Shown one piece after another: positions 17,675 through 26,734 of a stretch of 64,000 nucleotides of DNA. A program made the translations under genes and the position numbers. Under the pieces are notes generated by a model. That model was not told where the DNA came from and searched no databases. It was given only the letters and a program-made list of their open reading frames with translations. The number at the start of each line of letters is the position of its first letter. The stretch's first letter is position 1. Origin of the DNA: Enterovirga rhinocerotis (GTDB lineage: Bacteria > Pseudomonadota > Alphaproteobacteria > Rhizobiales > Beijerinckiaceae); assembly GCF_004363955.1 (NCBI RefSeq), contig NZ_SNZR01000011.1, positions 806,001-870,000 on the forward strand, given 5' to 3'.

Positions 17675-18985
17675 CTACAAGGCCGGCAGGATCGCTCCCC
17701 GGCATTCGCCGAAGCCGATCGGGGCCGCGCCGTCGCGGGCGCAGCGGGCGGTGAGGACGACCTCGTCGCCGTCCTGCAGGAAACTCCGCTCCTCGCCGCT
17801 TTCGAGCCGGATCGGCTGATTTCCGCCGAGGCTCGCCTCGAGCAGGCTGCCCGTCGAGGTCCCATCAGGCCCCGAGATGGTGCCGGTGCCGAGGAAATCG
17901 CCGGGATTGAGGTTGCAGCCGCCGCTCGCATGATGCGCGACGATCTGCGCTGCGGTCCAATACATATGCCGCGCATCCGAGCGCGAGAGCCGCTGCGGGG
18001 CGAGGCCTTTCTCCTTCAGGCCGGGCGTGAGGAGGTGCACCTCGAGCGCGATGGCGAGCGCGCCGCCTGCCTGATCCGCCGTGTCGGCGAGATAGGGCAG
18101 CGGAGACGGATCACCCTCCGGCCGGGCGGGCTGCGGTCCGCGGAACGGGGCGAGCGCCTCGGGCGTCACGATCCAGGGCGAGACGGTCGAGGCGAAGCTC
18201 TTGGCGAGGAACGGGCCGAGGGGCTGGTACTCCCAGGCCTGGATGTCGCGGGCCGACCAGTCGTTGAGGAGGCTGTAGCCGGCGATGTGCTCATCCGCCT
18301 CGCCGATGGGGATGGGCGCGCCGAGATCGTTGCCGGGTCCGATCCAGATGCCGAGTTCGAGCTCGTAATCGAGGCGACGGCTCGCCGTGAAGACCGGCTC
18401 GGCGAAGTCCGGTCCCTTGATCTGGCCCCGGGGCCGCCGGATCGGCGTGCCGGACGGCACGATCGAGGAGGCGCGGCCGTGATAGCCGATCGGCACCCAT
18501 TTGTAGTTCGGCAGGAGCGGGTTGTCGGGTCGGAACTGCCGCCCGACATTCGTCGCGTGATGGATGCCGACATAGAAGTCGGTGTAGTCGCCGATCCGCG
18601 CGGGCAGATGCAGCCGGCATGACTCGAGGTCGACGAGAAGCGGCTCGGCCTTGCCGCGCTCGGGCGCCCCCTCGCGCAGGATCTCCGACAGGCGCGCGCG
18701 CAGCGCACGGCGGGGGCCGGCGCCGAGCGCGAGGAAGCCGTTCAGCGCTCCGCCCGCCATCGCCTCGACGGCGCGGGCCTCGTCGCCCGTGAAGAGGCCG
18801 GCGGCGAGGGCGGCGTCGAGATCGAGCGCCTTCTCTCCGATCGCGACCGCGGCACGCCTCGCGCCGCCTCCGGCCGAAACGATCCCGAAGGGAAGGTTCT
18901 GGATGGGGAAGTCGGGATGCCCGTTCGCCGAGGCGACCCAACTCGCCAGCCTCGGATCGTGCGTCGCATCGAGTTGAGGGAGCAT
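17675..18985 (-). CDS. fahA: Fumarylacetoacetase
   Basis: This 436-residue enzyme hydrolyses 4-fumarylacetoacetate to fumarate and acetoacetate, the last step of tyrosine/homogentisate breakdown. The N-terminal SH3-like part includes DFPIQNLPFGIVS. The catalytic domain has YTDFYVGIHHATNVG, the metal-site acidic region YELELGIWIG, LLNDWSARDIQAWEYQPLGPFLAKSF, and GDFLGTGTISGP. Homogentisate dioxygenase and maleylacetoacetate isomerase genes are not adjacent. It is convergent with gltL, 30 bases apart. A CCGGCC/GGCCGG stem spans its stop codon, without a T tract. Confidence 0.94.
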   Translation of the reverse strand: MLPQLDATHDPRLASWVASANGHPDFPIQNLPFGIVSAGGGARRAAVAIGEKALDLDAALAAGLFTGDEARAVEAMAGGALNGFLALGAGPRRALRARLSEILREGAPERGKAEPLLVDLESCRLHLPARIGDYTDFYVGIHHATNVGRQFRPDNPLLPNYKWVPIGYHGRASSIVPSGTPIRRPRGQIKGPDFAEPVFTASRRLDYELELGIWIGPGNDLGAPIPIGEADEHIAGYSLLNDWSARDIQAWEYQPLGPFLAKSFASTVSPWIVTPEALAPFRGPQPARPEGDPSPLPYLADTADQAGGALAIALEVHLLTPGLKEKGLAPQRLSRSDARHMYWTAAQIVAHHASGGCNLNPGDFLGTGTISGPDGTSTGSLLEASLGGNQPIRLESGEERSFLQDGDEVVLTARCARDGAAPIGFGECRGAILPAL

Positions 18986-19108
18986 CGGGGCCTCTCCGGT
19001 CGCGCTTCGGATACGTGCCGAAGAGCGCGTCGCCCTGTTTACGGCGTCCGCCGGAGATGGGGGAGTCAGCCCTCGCGATGGACCGGCTGCGAGAGGAAGC
19101 GATACCCC

Positions 19109-19315
19109 TCAGGGCAGCTCCGCCTGGCGGATCAGGTGCGGCAGCTCGTCCACGAGGTCGTCGAGGGTCGGGGCTTCGGCGCGCAGGCCCGGAACGCTGC
19201 TCGTGCGGACGAACCAGACCTCGCCGTCAGGATCGTAGGCGGCGACCACGGCGTGGTCGCCGATGCGGATGATCTCTTCGCCGCGTTCGGCGCGGAGCGG
19301 GCTCTTGTGGCTCAC
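19109..19315 (-). CDS. DUF1902 domain-containing small protein
   Basis: This 68-residue protein has the short beta-alpha pattern VVAAYDPDGEVWFVRTSSVPGLRAEAPTLDDLVDELP, which is the DUF1902 signature and is related to the HicB/partial RNase H-like fold. Many members are solitary; HicB relatives act as antitoxins, but no HicA partner is seen next to it. Its GTG start overlaps the thioesterase stop as GTGA, so it is translationally coupled to that gene. Confidence 0.75.
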   Translation of the reverse strand: MSHKSPLRAERGEEIIRIGDHAVVAAYDPDGEVWFVRTSSVPGLRAEAPTLDDLVDELPHLIRQAELP

Positions 19316-19728
19316 GCGCCGTCCGGCTGCGGCGGGACGGGGACCGGGCGGCCGTCCTCGTCGATCGCGACGAAGGTGAAGGTCGCATCCGTCACCTTCT
19401 CGGTGATGTCGGTGCGGAAGCGCGTCGCCCAGGCCTCGATCGCGATCTTCATCGAGGTGCGCCCGACATGGATCACGCGCGTATAGACGGACAGCACGTC
19501 GCCGACCTTCATCGGCTGGATGAAGGTCATCGCGTCGACCGCGACCGTGACGACGCGGCCCTGGGCCCGCTCGACCCCGGCGATGCCGCCGGCCTGGTCC
19601 ATGCGCGACATGACCCAGCCGCCGAAGATGTCGCCGTTGGCGTTGGTGTCGGCGGGCATCGCGATCGTGCGGATGGTGAGCTTGCCGCTCGGCTGGTCCG
19701 CGGTGGGCGTCCGGGCGTGCGGGCTCAC
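19312..19728 (-). CDS. Hot-dog fold acyl-CoA thioesterase
   Basis: This 138-residue protein matches the YciA-like acyl-CoA thioesterase family. It has LTIRTIAMPADTNANGDIFGGWVMSRMDQAGG with the catalytic-region Asp, then VAVDAMTFIQPMKVGDVLSVY and TDATFTFVAIDEDGRPVP. It hydrolyses acyl-CoA esters in the cytosol. I chose the GTG at 19728 because it overlaps the DUF3297 stop as GTGA; the frame is open further upstream but that region is the DUF3297 gene. It is coupled at both ends. Confidence 0.88.
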   Translation of the reverse strand: MSPHARTPTADQPSGKLTIRTIAMPADTNANGDIFGGWVMSRMDQAGGIAGVERAQGRVVTVAVDAMTFIQPMKVGDVLSVYTRVIHVGRTSMKIAIEAWATRFRTDITEKVTDATFTFVAIDEDGRPVPVPPQPDGA

Positions 19729-19970
19729 GGCGCGTCGTCCTTGAAATAGACCTCGACCGGTCCCTTCAGCTTCAGCGTGATCGGATTGCCGTTCCGGTCC
19801 TTCGCCTTGCCCGCCGTGAGCCGGACCCAGCCTTCGGAAATGCAATATTCCTCGACATTGGTCTTCTCGGCGCCCTTGAAGCGCACGCCGACGCCGCGGC
19901 TTAGCAGGGTCTCGTCGAAATACGGGCTCGACGGGTCGACGGAGAGACGGTCGGGAGGGGTATCGGTCAT
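19725..19970 (-). CDS. DUF3297 family protein
   Basis: This 81-residue protein matches the short DUF3297 family: DRLSVDPSSPYFDETLLSRGVGVRFKGAEK, NVEEYCISEGWVRL and a C-terminal KGPVEVYF. Function is unknown. It is the first gene of a three-gene unit with the thioesterase and DUF1902 genes, joined by GTGA overlaps. Confidence 0.85.
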   Translation of the reverse strand: MTDTPPDRLSVDPSSPYFDETLLSRGVGVRFKGAEKTNVEEYCISEGWVRLTAGKAKDRNGNPITLKLKGPVEVYFKDDAP

Positions 19971-20055
19971 CGCGATCTCGTTGCGGCGGTCCGTGCCGCA
20001 AGATCGTCATAGGAGATGGCTGGCGGCCCTTCCAGCCCCGATCAGGCGGCAGACA

Positions 20056-20679
20056 TCAGCCGTATCGGGCGAATTCCAGCAGCGGCCACCAATCCTCTTT
20101 CAGCGTGGCGTAGCGGCTCCCCGGCCTGTCGAAGATGCCGAGGCCGGCCTCGACGACGTCGAGATAGGCCTGGGCGTCGCGGATCCGGGCGATGGGGCGA
20201 TGGCCGGTCTTGGTCATGAACTCGGCGAGGCGGTCGGAGGATCGCGTCCCGGCCCGCATGCGATTGCCGACGAGGCCGACCGCCTTGCGGCCCTTCGAGA
20301 CCGATCCGATGTCGTCGAGCTTGGCGAGGAACCGCAGCGTCGCGGCTTCGTCGATGATGGAGGGGACGACCGGCACGATGATGTGATCGGCCATGGCGAC
20401 CACGTCCTCGATCTGCTTGGTCTTCAGCGCGGCTGGTGCATCGATGATGGTGAAGGCGACGTCGGCGGGCGGGCGGCCGAGTTCCTTCATCCACTCGGCT
20501 CCCTGGATGGGCGCGGCGTCGGCCGGGCGACGCCCCAGCCATTCCGTCGAGGAGCGTTGCCGGTCGAGATCCGCAAGCAGCACGGATTCGCCGGAACTCG
20601 CGAGGGCAGCCGCGAGGTTGGTGGAAATGGTGGTCTTGCCACTGCCGCCTTTGACGGTCGCAACCAGAATCGTTGTCAT
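20056..20679 (-). CDS. ParA/MinD-like partitioning ATPase, orphan
   Basis: This 207-residue protein begins with a deviant Walker A (VATVKGGSGKTTISTNLAAAL), followed by VLLADLDRQRSSTEWLGRRP and VAFTIIDAPAAL as Walker A' and B regions. It is the short VirC1/PpfA-like ParA type without an N-terminal HTH. Such ATPases position plasmids, chemoreceptor clusters or other cargo. No ParB or centromere-like gene adjoins it, so the cargo cannot be named. Confidence 0.85.
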   Translation of the reverse strand: MTTILVATVKGGSGKTTISTNLAAALASSGESVLLADLDRQRSSTEWLGRRPADAAPIQGAEWMKELGRPPADVAFTIIDAPAALKTKQIEDVVAMADHIIVPVVPSIIDEAATLRFLAKLDDIGSVSKGRKAVGLVGNRMRAGTRSSDRLAEFMTKTGHRPIARIRDAQAYLDVVEAGLGIFDRPGSRYATLKEDWWPLLEFARYG

Positions 20680-20760
20680 GGCGCTCTACTGGGCGTTCGA
20701 TCATGACGCCCATGCGACAGAACGGTAGGCACAGAATACGCACGGGGCAATGGGCAGGGC

Positions 20761-21480
20761 TCAGCGGCCTGTGATCGGCCGATCGTGGGCCGCCGATGCG
20801 CCGGTGCGAAAGCCGAAGTGCCACCATTCGCGGGCATATCCCGCAAAGCCCCTCGCGGCGAAAGCAGCGGCGAGGCGGCGCCGATTGGCCTGCGCGAGGG
20901 CGCCGACATCCGGATGGCCGGCTCCGGATCGCGGATCGAAATGGTCGAAGGCCGTGCCGAAATCGACGGGAGAGCCGCCCGCCGTTTCGGCGCCGGCATC
21001 GACCGCGATGCCACGCGAATGGCTCGACGCGCTGGCGATGTAGCCCAGCGCGAAGAGGCGTGCCTTGTCGATCCGCGGATAATACTCGGCCTTCGTCGCC
21101 TGGTCGGCCGGGTCGCGCGCCCAGGCGACGAAGGCCGCCGTGGCGCGCTGCGGACGATAGCAATCGTAGACGACGAGCCGCCATCCGCTCGCCGCGAGGT
21201 CGCGCGCGACCAGGGCGAGCGCGAGAGCCGCCTCGCGCCGGAGCCAGCATTCGGGCGCGCCGTAGCCCGGCACGGGCCGCCCGGTGAAGTTGCTGCGGCC
21301 GGCATAGCGGATGTCCTGCCGGATCGCCGGCGCCACGTCCGACAGGCGCACGAAGCCCGGCGGAACTGCCGGATCGGCGGCGATGGTCGGGGCGGGCAGC
21401 GCGGCGATCAGCAGGGAGACGGCGAGGGCAGCGGGCCCCCGCCGGGATCGCTCGCGGCGGGGCAGGGCGCGCGCCGTCAC
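20761..21480 (-). CDS. Exported M15 family D-alanyl-D-alanine dipeptidase (VanX/DdpX-like)
   Basis: This 239-residue protein has an N-terminal signal sequence (AALAVSLLIAALPAPTIA) and the M15D zinc-site motifs: YDCYRPQRA with the catalytic Arg, SSHSRGIAVD giving His154 and Asp161, and EWWHF giving Glu218 and His221. These fit D-Ala-D-Ala dipeptidases that recycle cell-wall dipeptide. The GTG at 21480 overlaps the upstream transporter stop as GTGA, which fixes the start; the longer open frame upstream belongs to that gene. Being periplasmic, it more likely trims wall peptides than confers vancomycin resistance. Confidence 0.85.
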   Translation of the reverse strand: MTARALPRRERSRRGPAALAVSLLIAALPAPTIAADPAVPPGFVRLSDVAPAIRQDIRYAGRSNFTGRPVPGYGAPECWLRREAALALALVARDLAASGWRLVVYDCYRPQRATAAFVAWARDPADQATKAEYYPRIDKARLFALGYIASASSHSRGIAVDAGAETAGGSPVDFGTAFDHFDPRSGAGHPDVGALAQANRRRLAAAFAARGFAGYAREWWHFGFRTGASAAHDRPITGR

Positions 21481-22037
21481 GCCGGCTGGAGACCGAGGCG
21501 CTCGTCCCGGCGCCGCAGCCAGAGCAGGAACGGGATCGCGAGCAGCACCATCCACAGCTTTCCGATCACCTGGCCCGGCAGATAGCCGAGCGAGCCGAAG
21601 GCGAGCTGCAGGAAGACCGCCGAATCGACGATCAGCCCGACGACGCTCGACAGCATGACCGCGAGGACGAAGCGACGGCGCTGGAGCGGCGTATAGACGA
21701 AGAGGTCGGCGAGTTCCGCGAGAAGGAAAGCCGCCGTCGAGGCGATGACCAGGGCCGGCGGCGCGAGCAGCGCCGAGAGGGCGGCCCCGGCGACGATCGC
21801 AGCGAAGCTGGTCATGAAGCCGAGGCGGCGCTGGACGAGATCGCGCAGCACGAGCGCGAGCCCTGCCATCAGCACGCCGGACGGCGCCATCAGCGAAGGC
21901 GCGACCGGGATCAGGCAGGGCCCGTCCGGCACGCAGGTCGTGCCGACATGGCCGATCATCCAGTTCGCGAGCGGGATCGTCAGGATGAAGGCCGCCAGCG
22001 CGGCGAGCCCCTCTCTGACGGCACGGTTCGCATTCAT
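21477..22037 (-). CDS. VUT-family queuosine precursor transporter
   Basis: This 186-residue membrane protein has about six hydrophobic segments and the VUT/YhhQ pattern (PLANWMIGHVGT, LMAGLALVLRDLVQRRLG, STAAFLLAELADLFVYTPLQRR, SVVGLIVDSAVFLQLAFG). Family members import preQ0/preQ1 for queuosine tRNA modification. It starts 31 bases after queC, supporting the same pathway. The GTGA overlap with the next gene indicates coupled translation. Confidence 0.87.
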   Translation of the reverse strand: MNANRAVREGLAALAAFILTIPLANWMIGHVGTTCVPDGPCLIPVAPSLMAPSGVLMAGLALVLRDLVQRRLGFMTSFAAIVAGAALSALLAPPALVIASTAAFLLAELADLFVYTPLQRRRFVLAVMLSSVVGLIVDSAVFLQLAFGSLGYLPGQVIGKLWMVLLAIPFLLWLRRRDERLGLQPA

Positions 22038-22068
22038 CGCAGGGCTTTCGGACGAGAGGGCCCGGCCG

Positions 22069-22776
22069 TCAAGCGGCGGCGGCGCACCAGCGGCGCCAGC
22101 CGGCGGCGCGCAACTCGCAGGCCGGGCAGGTGCCGCAGCCGAAGCCCCATTCGTGACGATGCGTGCGATCGCCGAGATAGCAGCTATGCGTCTCCTCGAC
22201 GACGAGGCGAAGCAGGTCGGGGCCGCCGATCTCCTCCGCCATGGCGAAGGTCGCGGCCTTGTCGCGCCACATCAGCGGCGTGTGCAGGACGAGCCGTGCC
22301 TCGAGGCCGAGATTGAGCGCGACCTGCATCGCCTTGATCGTGTCGTCCCGGCAATCGGGATAGCCGGAATAATCGGTCTCGCAGACCCCTAGCACGATAT
22401 GCCGGCAGCCGCGCCGATAGGCGAGGGCGGCGGCGAAGGTCAGGAACAGAAGGTTGCGGCCAGGCACGAAGGTCGTCGGCAGGCCGGTCTCGGCCATGCC
22501 GATCTCGACATCGCGCGTCAGGGCCGTCTCGGAGATCTGCCCGAGCCCCTCGATCGGCACGAGATGGTCCGGCCCCAGCGCGCCGCCGAGCGCGAGTGCC
22601 GCAAGCCCGTCCCGCAGGCCGGGGCGCACGGCAAGCTCGACGCTGTGCCGCTGGCCGTAATCGAAGCCGATCGTCTCGACCTCGGCGAAGCGCCTCAGCG
22701 CCCAGGCGAGACAGGTCGTCGAATCCTGCCCGCCGGAGAACAGGACGAGCGCGCGGGTGTCGGAGAGGGTGATCAT
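22069..22776 (-). CDS. queC: 7-cyano-7-deazaguanine synthase
   Basis: This 235-residue enzyme makes preQ0 from carboxydeazaguanine and ammonia with ATP. It has the PP-loop [12 protein letters not shown] (about residues 10-21), [35 protein letters not shown] and the C-terminal zinc site with HSCYLG and [11 protein letters not shown] chose the ATG at 22776; a longer frame to 22803 would run into the operator of the divergent toxin-antitoxin genes. No preQ1 riboswitch is recognisable upstream. Confidence 0.94.
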   Translation of the reverse strand: MITLSDTRALVLFSGGQDSTTCLAWALRRFAEVETIGFDYGQRHSVELAVRPGLRDGLAALALGGALGPDHLVPIEGLGQISETALTRDVEIGMAETGLPTTFVPGRNLLFLTFAAALAYRRGCRHIVLGVCETDYSGYPDCRDDTIKAMQVALNLGLEARLVLHTPLMWRDKAATFAMAEEIGGPDLLRLVVEETHSCYLGDRTHRHEWGFGCGTCPACELRAAGWRRWCAAAA

Positions 22777-22803
22777 GCGGTCGCTTGCCGATGGCAGAGC
22801 CAA

Positions 22804-22829
22804 GTATTACTTTTGGCGAGAGGTAATAC
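22804..22829. promoter_or_regulatory. Palindromic operator upstream of AbrB-type antitoxin
   Basis: GTATTAC (22804-22810) and GTAATAC (22823-22829) form a perfect inverted repeat with a 12-base spacer, ten bases before the antitoxin start. Antitoxins of this kind repress their own operon through such sites. It may also affect the divergent queC promoter. Confidence 0.65.
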
Positions 22830-22838
22830 GAGGCTTCG

Positions 22839-23087
22839 ATGGCTAGCCGGCTGACCCGGAAGGGTCAAGTGACCGTTCCCAAGGCTGTGCGCCGACATCT
22901 TGGGGTCCAGGCCGGCGATGGTGTGGACTTCGCGATCGTCGGCGGACGCGTCGAACTCCGCAAGCAGACCGATCCGGACGACCGGGATCGGCTCCTCGCC
23001 GCACTCGCGGATATCAGACGTCGGCGTCCCGTCGATCTGGGCATGTCGACGGACGAATACATGGCGCTGATCCGCGACGAGCAGTGA
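22839..23087 (+). CDS. vapB: AbrB/SpoVT-type antitoxin (VapB)
   Basis: This 82-residue protein has an N-terminal swapped-hairpin AbrB domain (SRLTRKGQVTVPKAVRRHLGVQAGDGVDF, IVGGRVELRK) for DNA binding. The C-terminal tail (RPVDLGMSTDEYMALIRDE) is the part that usually occupies the toxin active site. It precedes a PIN toxin gene with a GTGA overlap, and an inverted repeat lies just upstream. Confidence 0.9.
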   Translation: MASRLTRKGQVTVPKAVRRHLGVQAGDGVDFAIVGGRVELRKQTDPDDRDRLLAALADIRRRRPVDLGMSTDEYMALIRDEQ

Positions 23088-23476
23088 CGTTCTTCGACAC
23101 CAACGTCGTCCTCGACGTCCTCACGGACGATCCCGCATGGGCGGATTGGTCGACGCGCGCCATTGCCGGCGCAGAGAAGCCGCGCCGCGTCTCTCCGGTC
23201 GTCTTCGCGGAACTCGCCGCCAGTTTCGCCTCGCTTGCGGCGCTGGAGCGAGAGCTCGCCTGGATGGATATGGTGGTCGAAGGACCGTCGCCCCAGGCGT
23301 TGTTCGCGGCGGGGCAGGCTCATGCCGCCTATCGTCGGCGTGGCGGCCCGAGGGATCGGGTGCTCGCGGATTTCCTGATCGGCGCTCAGGCTGCCGAGCA
23401 GGGCGCCGCTCTCGTGACACGCGATGCGAAGCGCTACCGGACGGCCTTTCCCGACTTGATGCTCACGGCGCCATAG
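23084..23476 (+). CDS. vapC: PIN-domain toxin VapC
   Basis: This 130-residue putative ribonuclease has the four PIN acidic residues in place: Asp5 (FFDTNVVLDVL), Glu43 (VVFAEL), Asp96 (LADFLIGAQA) and Asp114 (LVTRDAKRY). VapC toxins cleave tRNA or rRNA when released from antitoxin. The GTG start overlaps the antitoxin stop as GTGA. With an AbrB-type antitoxin this is the VapBC subtype seen widely in Proteobacteria. Confidence 0.92.
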   Translation: MTFFDTNVVLDVLTDDPAWADWSTRAIAGAEKPRRVSPVVFAELAASFASLAALERELAWMDMVVEGPSPQALFAAGQAHAAYRRRGGPRDRVLADFLIGAQAAEQGAALVTRDAKRYRTAFPDLMLTAP

Positions 23477-23479
23477 CGC

Positions 23480-24412
23480 TCAATCGAACAGGCTGGAGAC
23501 GCTCGATTCCGTCGCCGTACGGCCGATCGCCTCGCCCATGAGGGGGGCGATGGTGATGACGCGGATGTTCTTGGCGACCTTCACGGCCTCGGTCGGCTTG
23601 ATCGAGTCCGTGATCACGAGTTCCTTCAGCTTGGAATTCGAGATGCGCGAGACGGCGCCGCCCGACAGAACGCCGTGGGTGATGTAGGCGTAGACCTCCG
23701 TCGCGCCCTGGGCGAGGAGGGCCTCGGCGGCGTTGCAGAGCGTGCCGCCCGAATCCACGATGTCGTCGACGAGGATGCAGGAGAGGCCGGCGACGTCGCC
23801 GATGATGTTCATCACCTCCGACTCGCCCGCGCGCTCGCGGCGCTTGTCGACGATGGCCAGGGGGGCGTCGACCCGTTTCGCCAGGGCACGGGCGCGGACG
23901 ACGCCGCCCACGTCGGGCGAGACGACGACCTTGGGCTTGTCCGACAGCCTCTCCTTCACGTCCCGCACCATGACGGGGGCGCCGAAGAGATTGTCGGTCG
24001 GGATGTCGAAGAAGCCCTGGATCTGGCCCGCATGGAGGTCGAGCGTCAGGACGCGGTCGACGCCGGAATGCGCGATGAGGTTCGCGACGAGCTTCGCCGA
24101 GATGGGCGTGCGCGCGGCCGATTTCCGATCCTGCCGGGCATAGCCGAAATAGGGGATGACCGCCGTGATGCGGCGCGCGGAGGCGCGGCGCAGGGCATCG
24201 GAGATGATCAGGAGTTCCATCAGATGGTCGTTCGTTGGGAACGACGTCGACTGGATGATGAAGGTGTCCTCGCCGCGCACGTTCTCGCCGATCTCGACGA
24301 AAATCTCCATGTCGGCGAACCGGCGGACCTGGGCGCGCGCCAGCGGAACCTTGAGATAATCCGAGATCGCTTCGGCGAGCGGCCGGTTGGAATTCCCCGC
24401 AACAAGCTTCAT
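23480..24412 (-). CDS. prs: Ribose-phosphate pyrophosphokinase
   Basis: This 310-residue enzyme makes PRPP from ribose 5-phosphate and ATP for nucleotide, histidine and tryptophan synthesis. It shows [21 protein letters not shown] at the N-terminus, [29 protein letters not shown] near residue 100, the [22 protein letters not shown] signature and the PRPP loop [19 protein letters not shown]. Its stop is three bases from the vapC stop on the other strand. It is divergent from uvrC. Confidence 0.96.
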   Translation of the reverse strand: MKLVAGNSNRPLAEAISDYLKVPLARAQVRRFADMEIFVEIGENVRGEDTFIIQSTSFPTNDHLMELLIISDALRRASARRITAVIPYFGYARQDRKSAARTPISAKLVANLIAHSGVDRVLTLDLHAGQIQGFFDIPTDNLFGAPVMVRDVKERLSDKPKVVVSPDVGGVVRARALAKRVDAPLAIVDKRRERAGESEVMNIIGDVAGLSCILVDDIVDSGGTLCNAAEALLAQGATEVYAYITHGVLSGGAVSRISNSKLKELVITDSIKPTEAVKVAKNIRVITIAPLMGEAIGRTATESSVSSLFD

Positions 24413-24565
24413 CGAGACCCACGCAACCGGCGAAAAGACGGCGGGCTCTTAGCAGCCGCAGCAAACCGTCACAACATGGACATGTTCCAATCCGGAGCAG
24501 TGCAGGCGACCCATGCGTCCAGCGCCCAGCTTTCGCCGGGACGGCGGCGGCCCTACATCAGCGCC

Positions 24566-26734
24566 ATGAAACGCAACGCCTCCGGGGACGTGCCGCCCGA
24601 GATCCTGGACGACCGGGAGGATGAGCGGCGCGAGGACGAGACCGATCTCGTCGCCGAGCACGGCTCGGGGATCGAGCTCGACTTCCAGGCGACGCCCTCC
24701 TCGATTGAGGCCGGGACGGCGGTCATCCGGCGCTTCTGGGAGACGCTGCCGGCCTCGCCCGGCGTCTATCGGATGATCGATGCGAAGGGCGACGTCCTCT
24801 ATGTCGGCAAGGCGCGTTCGCTGAAGGCGCGCGTCGGCTCCTATGTGCGCGGCCACGGCCACTCGAACCGCATCGCGCGCATGATCGCCGAGACGTGCCA
24901 GATGGTCTTCGTCACGACGGCGACGGAGACCGAGGCCCTGCTGCTCGAGGCGAACCTCATCAAGCAGCTCCGGCCGCGCTACAATGTGGTCATGCGGGAC
25001 GACAAGTCGCTCCCGTACATCCTGCTGACGGCGGATTCCGAGGCGCCGCAGGTCGTCAAGCATCGTGGGGCGCGGAACCGGAAGGGCTCCTATTTCGGGC
25101 CCTTCGCGAGCGTCTGGGCCGTCAACCGCACCATCAATGCGCTCCAGCGCGCCTTCCTCCTGCGCTCCTGTTCGGACAGCTATTACGAGAATCGCACGCG
25201 GCCCTGCCTCCTGTTCCAGATCAAGCGCTGCTCCGGCCCCTGCACCGGGGAGATCTCGCTCGAGGATTACGCCGTGCTCGCCCGGGAGGCGGAAGCCTTC
25301 CTGACCGGGCGCTCCTCGGCCGTGAAGGAGCGCCTCGCCGCCGAGATGGCGCGGGCGTCGGACGAGCTCGAATTCGAGCGCGCGGCGCGCTACCGCGACC
25401 GCATCGCCGCGCTCTCGGCGGTGCAATCGACCCAGGGCGTCAACACGCAGAGCACCGAGGAGGCGGACGTCTTCGCCATCGACGAGCAGGCGGGGCAATT
25501 CTGCGTCGAGGTCTTCTTCTTCCGCAACCACCAGAACTGGGGCAACCGCTCCTATTTCCCGCGCGCCGACAAGTCGCTCGGCAAGGCGGAGGTCCTGGCC
25601 TCCTTCCTGGCCCAGTTCTACGACGACAAGCCGCCCCCGCGCGTGGTGCTGATGTCGGACGAGATCGAGGAGCGTGCCCTCCTCGCCGATGCGCTCGCCG
25701 TGAAGGCGGGGCGCAAGGTGGAGGTGGCCGCGCCGAAGCGGGGCGAGCGCCGCCTCCTGCTCGAAGCGGCCCTGCGCAATGCCCGCGAGGCGCTCGGCCG
25801 GAGGCTCGCCGAGACGAGTTCGCAGGCCCGCTTGATGGCGGGGCTCGGGCAGGCCTTCGGGCTGCCCGCACCGCCGCGCCGGATCGAGGTCTACGACAAT
25901 TCGCACATCATGGGGCAGCAGGCCGTCGGCGCGATGATCGTCGCCGGCCCCACGGGTTTCATGAAGACGCATTATCGCACCTTCAACATGAAGTCCGAGG
26001 ATCTCGCTCCCGGAGACGATTACGGCATGATGCGCGAAATGCTCCGCCGCCGCTTCGCGCGGCTGGTGAAGGAGGCGCCGCGATCACCCTCGCCTGGAGC
26101 GGGAGGGTCGCCGGCGGGGCCGGGTGAAGCCGGCCTTGCCGAGTCTCCTGTTCTTGCCGAGTCTCCTGCACTCGCCGAAGCGCAGACCGCGCATCACCTC
26201 ACCCCGGACCTTCTGTCCGATCCTCTCCTTCCGGGGGAGGGTGGGGCGGAGGCGACCGAGCTTCCGGATCCCGACACCTTCCCCGCCTGGCCCGACCTCG
26301 TCCTGATCGACGGCGGGGCGGGACAACTCGAGGCGGCGCGCGCGGCCCTGGCGGAGGTCGGGGCCGAGGGCGTCGCGCTCGTCGGCGTTGCCAAGGGGCG
26401 CGACCGCGATGCGGGCCGGGAGACCTTCTTCATCCCCGGCCGGACTGCGATCCGCCTGCCGCCACGCGACCCCGCGCTCTATTTCGTGCAGCGCCTGCGC
26501 GACGAGGCGCATCGCTTCGCGATCGGCAGCCACCGCGCCAAGCGCAAGCGCGAATTGACGCGCAGCCCCCTCGACGAGATCCCCGGCATCGGACCCGCCC
26601 GCAAGCGCGCGCTCCTGCACCATTTCGGAACCGTCAAGGCGATCCAGCGTGCCGCCCTCGACGACCTGATGCGGACGCCGGGCGTGAACGCGGCGACGGC
26701 GCGAACGGTCTATGAGCACTTTCATGTCCGCTGA
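24566..26734 (+). CDS. uvrC: UvrABC excinuclease subunit C with an in-frame repeat-derived insert
   Basis: This 722-residue nuclease makes both incisions in nucleotide excision repair. Domains in order: acidic N-terminal extension, GIY-YIG domain ([29 protein letters not shown]), Cys cluster ([25 protein letters not shown]), UvrB-binding UVR region ([19 protein letters not shown]), RNase H-like C-terminal endonuclease ([20 protein letters not shown] ... [14 protein letters not shown]) and HhH motifs ([20 protein letters not shown]). Between [11 protein letters not shown] and [12 protein letters not shown], residues about 505-568 are extra compared with usual UvrC and derive from repeats. I chose the ATG at 24566; 24476 is possible. 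pgsA overlaps its end. Confidence 0.93.
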   Translation: MKRNASGDVPPEILDDREDERREDETDLVAEHGSGIELDFQATPSSIEAGTAVIRRFWETLPASPGVYRMIDAKGDVLYVGKARSLKARVGSYVRGHGHSNRIARMIAETCQMVFVTTATETEALLLEANLIKQLRPRYNVVMRDDKSLPYILLTADSEAPQVVKHRGARNRKGSYFGPFASVWAVNRTINALQRAFLLRSCSDSYYENRTRPCLLFQIKRCSGPCTGEISLEDYAVLAREAEAFLTGRSSAVKERLAAEMARASDELEFERAARYRDRIAALSAVQSTQGVNTQSTEEADVFAIDEQAGQFCVEVFFFRNHQNWGNRSYFPRADKSLGKAEVLASFLAQFYDDKPPPRVVLMSDEIEERALLADALAVKAGRKVEVAAPKRGERRLLLEAALRNAREALGRRLAETSSQARLMAGLGQAFGLPAPPRRIEVYDNSHIMGQQAVGAMIVAGPTGFMKTHYRTFNMKSEDLAPGDDYGMMREMLRRRFARLVKEAPRSPSPGAGGSPAGPGEAGLAESPVLAESPALAEAQTAHHLTPDLLSDPLLPGEGGAEATELPDPDTFPAWPDLVLIDGGAGQLEAARAALAEVGAEGVALVGVAKGRDRDAGRETFFIPGRTAIRLPPRDPALYFVQRLRDEAHRFAIGSHRAKRKRELTRSPLDEIPGIGPARKRALLHHFGTVKAIQRAALDDLMRTPGVNAATARTVYEHFHVR
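26085..26245 (+). repeat. Repeat-derived insert inside uvrC
   Basis: The segment holds two units resembling intergenic hairpin repeats: one with TCACCCTCGCC...GGAGGGTCGCC...GGGTGA, and one with CCTCACCCCGGACC...CTCTCCTTCCGGGGGAGGG. Between them CTTGCCGAGTCTCCTG occurs twice in tandem with a partial third copy. The reading frame stays open and encodes a Pro/Ala/Glu-rich linker. Confidence 0.7.

Noticed and set aside
17669-17686. Rho-independent terminator between gltL and fahA
   Set aside because: A CCGGCC/GGCCGG stem exists but includes the fahA stop and has no T-run on either strand.
22777-22838. preQ1 riboswitch upstream of queC
   Set aside because: The short gap holds only a palindrome that fits the divergent antitoxin operator; no preQ1 aptamer features are visible.
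24476-24565. Upstream ATG as the uvrC start
   Set aside because: The extra 30 residues look like random translated leader and include no family-like sequence; the ATG at 24566 gives the usual rhizobial-type start.
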